In this document: piece by piece, positions 62,052 through 64,000 of the stretch
Numbering within the stretch: position 1 is the stretch's first letter
Layout of the letters: each line of letters begins with the position of its first letter
Source of the DNA: Aurantiochytrium sp. KH105
Taxonomy: Eukaryota > Sar > Bigyra > Thraustochytrida > Thraustochytriidae
Assembly (NCBI GenBank): GCA_003116975.1
Contig: BGKB01000155.1
Location: forward strand, 62,001-126,000
Direction: 5' to 3'
DNA length: 64,000 bases
Program-made: the position numbers and the translations under genes
The notes under the pieces: generated by a model
What the model was told of the DNA's origin: nothing
Database searches by the model: none
The model's input: only the letters and a program-made list of their open reading frames with translations

Positions 62052-64000
62052 ATGGCGCAAGGGCCGCACGGCCCGCGGAGGCGGCGCAGCGACGCCGGCG
62101 CGCACGCGCAGACCGCGCTGCCGGACGACGTGTGCGCCTGGGAAGACCTCGACGGCGCGCGGCTCCTGCGAGGACTCGGGGCGCGACTTGAGATGGGCCT
62201 CGAGCAGACGCGCTGGGGCGACCGTACGCTGCTTTGGCTGCATGAGGAACCGCGCGCGGAGGAGCACGAATCGGCATCCTCGCCCTCGTCCGTGGCCTCC
62301 GTCTCCTCATCCGCAGCGTCGACGATGAGTACGCGGAATGCAAAGCACGTGACGAGCGCGTGGACCCAAGCTGCCATTCAGGAAGCGCACGCCTCGAATC
62401 CGCATCATTTCGTCCTCCTCGGCCAAGACCAGACATGGACGGCGCAACGTCGGAATGCCCTCATGAACCAGATTTTTCAACGCTGCATGCAATCCGGCGA
62501 GGAAACCAGCCGTCGCGTGCGGCGTCTGCGTCGGAACCTTGCGCTGGTTGACACGCTGCTTGACAGCCTCTGCCTACCGGACAGCGCACCTCCGCTAGCG
62601 CAACGGGTGCGTTTTCATGTCGTCGACGGGGTGCTCATCCATGCCGTAATCGACGTTCCGCTTCTCGACCTTTCGCGCATGTGGGAGTTTGACATTTTTC
62701 TGCAGCTTGCGGGAACAGAACGCATTTCGCATCAGTACCCGCGCTGCGTGGCCTCTTCAGCGCGCCGCATCGCCCTGGAATCTCAAGACCCCATGGCCAT
62801 CGAACAGCGCTTTGCGGCCACCATGGATATTCTCCGAGGCTTTGGTATTTCCAGTGACGAAGTCACAAGTCTTCTGCGCATTCTGCGAGCCGTGCTAGAA
62901 ATTGGACACGCTCAGGTCCCTGACGCAGGAGCCGACGCCCGTGTTGAAACTGCAAGCAAGCTTCTTGGCATTCCCTCACGAATTGATCTCTTTGCCATGC
63001 GCGGCGAGTCCGTGAGCGGAGCAAGCGATGGCTCGGGGTCAAGATCCAATGCTGGCCAACACGCTTTGCGCGCGAGGGACGCACTTGCAGAGACGATTTT
63101 CGACGCCGCATTTCAATGGATATTTGCGCGTGTCAATCGAGCACTCGTGAAAGACCTCGGCGCGCAGGAAAATGTTGACCACGTGAGCAACATCAGTATT
63201 GTGCAATTTCCGCCTCTTGTCACATCGGAAGGTCCCATTCGTCTTGAGGGGGAGCTTTTGCGGAATGCTGCATGCGAATCACTTCACCTTGTGGCTGCCA
63301 AGGTTATCCGTGAGGCGGAAGCTAGCTCGCAATCACGCTTACGAGATGCTACAGATGAGGACTTGGCACGGGCCGAGGACGTCGTTGGAGTCATGGACTC
63401 CTTTGTAAATGAACTTGCAAGCACTCGTCGTTTTTCAGCAATGCAACATGAACGCAAAAGAGCGTCCGTAAACCATTTCACTGGTACCATTGCATACGAC
63501 CTGAAGGCCCTTCGTTCTGCGGAGGCCGACGACAAGATTGAGGACATCATGCTCGAGACCACCAACTTATTTGTACGTAAAATCATAGACGCCTCTGTAC
63601 GCAGCCACCGGGGCAGCGCCGTCAAGCGTCACTACATGGGTCTTGAAAACCTCATGGCCCCCCTTCGCAAGGGCAAACTTCACATTGTTCGCTGCATTGA
63701 CGCAAACAGGCTGGAAGCTGTCTTGCGCGAGGAAGGTCTCAGTCAGGTCGCCACTTTACGCCGAGAAGCCTGTTATCCGCTTCGCAAGACCTGGGAGACG
63801 GTGCTGCGCATGCTTCCCAAGGAAACGCGCGCGCGTCTAGGACGGCGCGTCGATCGTGCGCAGCTACGCCTTGAGCTCGCTGACCGCTTAGAAAATCTCA
63901 CACAAGATCCTTTCCATGTCGGGCGACACTGCGTTTTCTTCGTTCCTGCGTCATGGAATGCCTTTCAGCGCTCCGTTGAGATCGAAGCGAACACGTCGGA
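62052..64000 (+). CDS. Divergent myosin-motor homologue without a P-loop (3' partial)
   Basis: ATG at 62,052 in strong context (CCGCCATGG); the frame has no stop to the window edge, about 650 codons. Motor landmarks appear in the correct order: a start like the myosin head (DLDGARLLRGLGARLE), LLDLSRMWEFDIFLQLAG (family: LLEKSRV...FHIFYQLL), DILRGFGISSDEVTSLLRIL, RARDALAETIFDAAFQWIF, NHFTGTIAYDL and KLHIVRCIDANR...VATLRREACYPLRKTW. Where the ATP loop GESGAGKT should be, the sequence is GQDQTWTAQ. The NxNSSRFGK switch I and DIxGFE switch II are also not recognisable. Hence a pseudo-motor that probably cannot hydrolyse ATP, perhaps a structural or regulatory protein. Long uninterrupted coding argues against a pseudogene. 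Confidence 0.82.
   Translation, partial: MAQGPHGPRRRRSDAGAHAQTALPDDVCAWEDLDGARLLRGLGARLEMGLEQTRWGDRTLLWLHEEPRAEEHESASSPSSVASVSSSAASTMSTRNAKHVTSAWTQAAIQEAHASNPHHFVLLGQDQTWTAQRRNALMNQIFQRCMQSGEETSRRVRRLRRNLALVDTLLDSLCLPDSAPPLAQRVRFHVVDGVLIHAVIDVPLLDLSRMWEFDIFLQLAGTERISHQYPRCVASSARRIALESQDPMAIEQRFAATMDILRGFGISSDEVTSLLRILRAVLEIGHAQVPDAGADARVETASKLLGIPSRIDLFAMRGESVSGASDGSGSRSNAGQHALRARDALAETIFDAAFQWIFARVNRALVKDLGAQENVDHVSNISIVQFPPLVTSEGPIRLEGELLRNAACESLHLVAAKVIREAEASSQSRLRDATDEDLARAEDVVGVMDSFVNELASTRRFSAMQHERKRASVNHFTGTIAYDLKALRSAEADDKIEDIMLETTNLFVRKIIDASVRSHRGSAVKRHYMGLENLMAPLRKGKLHIVRCIDANRLEAVLREEGLSQVATLRREACYPLRKTWETVLRMLPKETRARLGRRVDRAQLRLELADRLENLTQDPFHVGRHCVFFVPASWNAFQRSVEIEANTS

Overview
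The window is nuclear DNA of a GC-rich, gene-dense microbial eukaryote. The evidence is two kinesins, ribosomal protein eS19 with its own ATG and Kozak context, a mitochondrial bL19 with a transit peptide, LIM, filamin, RCC1, USP and SANT/J-domain proteins, and short GT-AG introns that I could place to the base in three genes. The gene set (large Golgi-type sulfotransferases, an R2R3-Myb/CXC protein, flagellate-type kinesins, few introns) fits a thraustochytrid or other labyrinthulomycete stramenopile. That placement is inference and was not tested by any search.

Layout. 1-2.1 kb: end of a kinesin, open at the left edge. 2.2-12.1 kb: four minus-strand genes (membrane-anchored USP, phytanoyl-CoA-dioxygenase-like enzyme, C2-domain protein, LRR-IQ-WW protein), with a decayed tandem array of the C2 gene's 3' end between two of them. 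13.7-17.3 kb: an R2R3-Myb reading frame joined to a two-module CXC (LIN54/TSO1-type) domain across a run of ten A. 18-22 kb: an unknown protein, eS19 with an acidic tail, and a Dsc3-like ubiquitin-fold membrane protein. 22.7-28.5 kb: two tandem sulfotransferase genes, each 849 codons with two sulfotransferase-like halves. 28.9-46.0 kb: a TFIIA-like factor, a very large kinesin-8-type protein, an RCC1-filamin protein, mitochondrial bL19, a four-exon double-LIM protein and zuotin/ZRF1.

46.6-61.6 kb is different. Two paralogous, same-strand hotdog thioesterase genes with identical exon structure bracket about 13.3 kb of mostly broken material: a frame-broken candidate secreted-protein gene, a frame-broken multi-pass membrane-protein gene, a TIR-like/NACHT/WD40 gene (an NLR/STAND-type sensor) whose eleven WD40 units are almost identical in DNA, the C-terminal half of a metallophosphoesterase, and, abutting it head-on, a divergent RNA polymerase II largest-subunit (RPB1) fragment with one frameshift and two in-frame stops. 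The RPB1 piece is unlike the normally invariant cellular RPB1 and may come from a large DNA virus or mirusvirus. The immune-type sensor beside possible viral relics, inside a duplicated-gene bracket, is the most interesting part of the window.

62.05 kb to the right edge: a divergent myosin-motor homologue that has lost the P-loop. One ambiguous base (N) at 56,610 and several breaks at homopolymers mean that sequence error must be separated from real decay in the 47-61 kb island.
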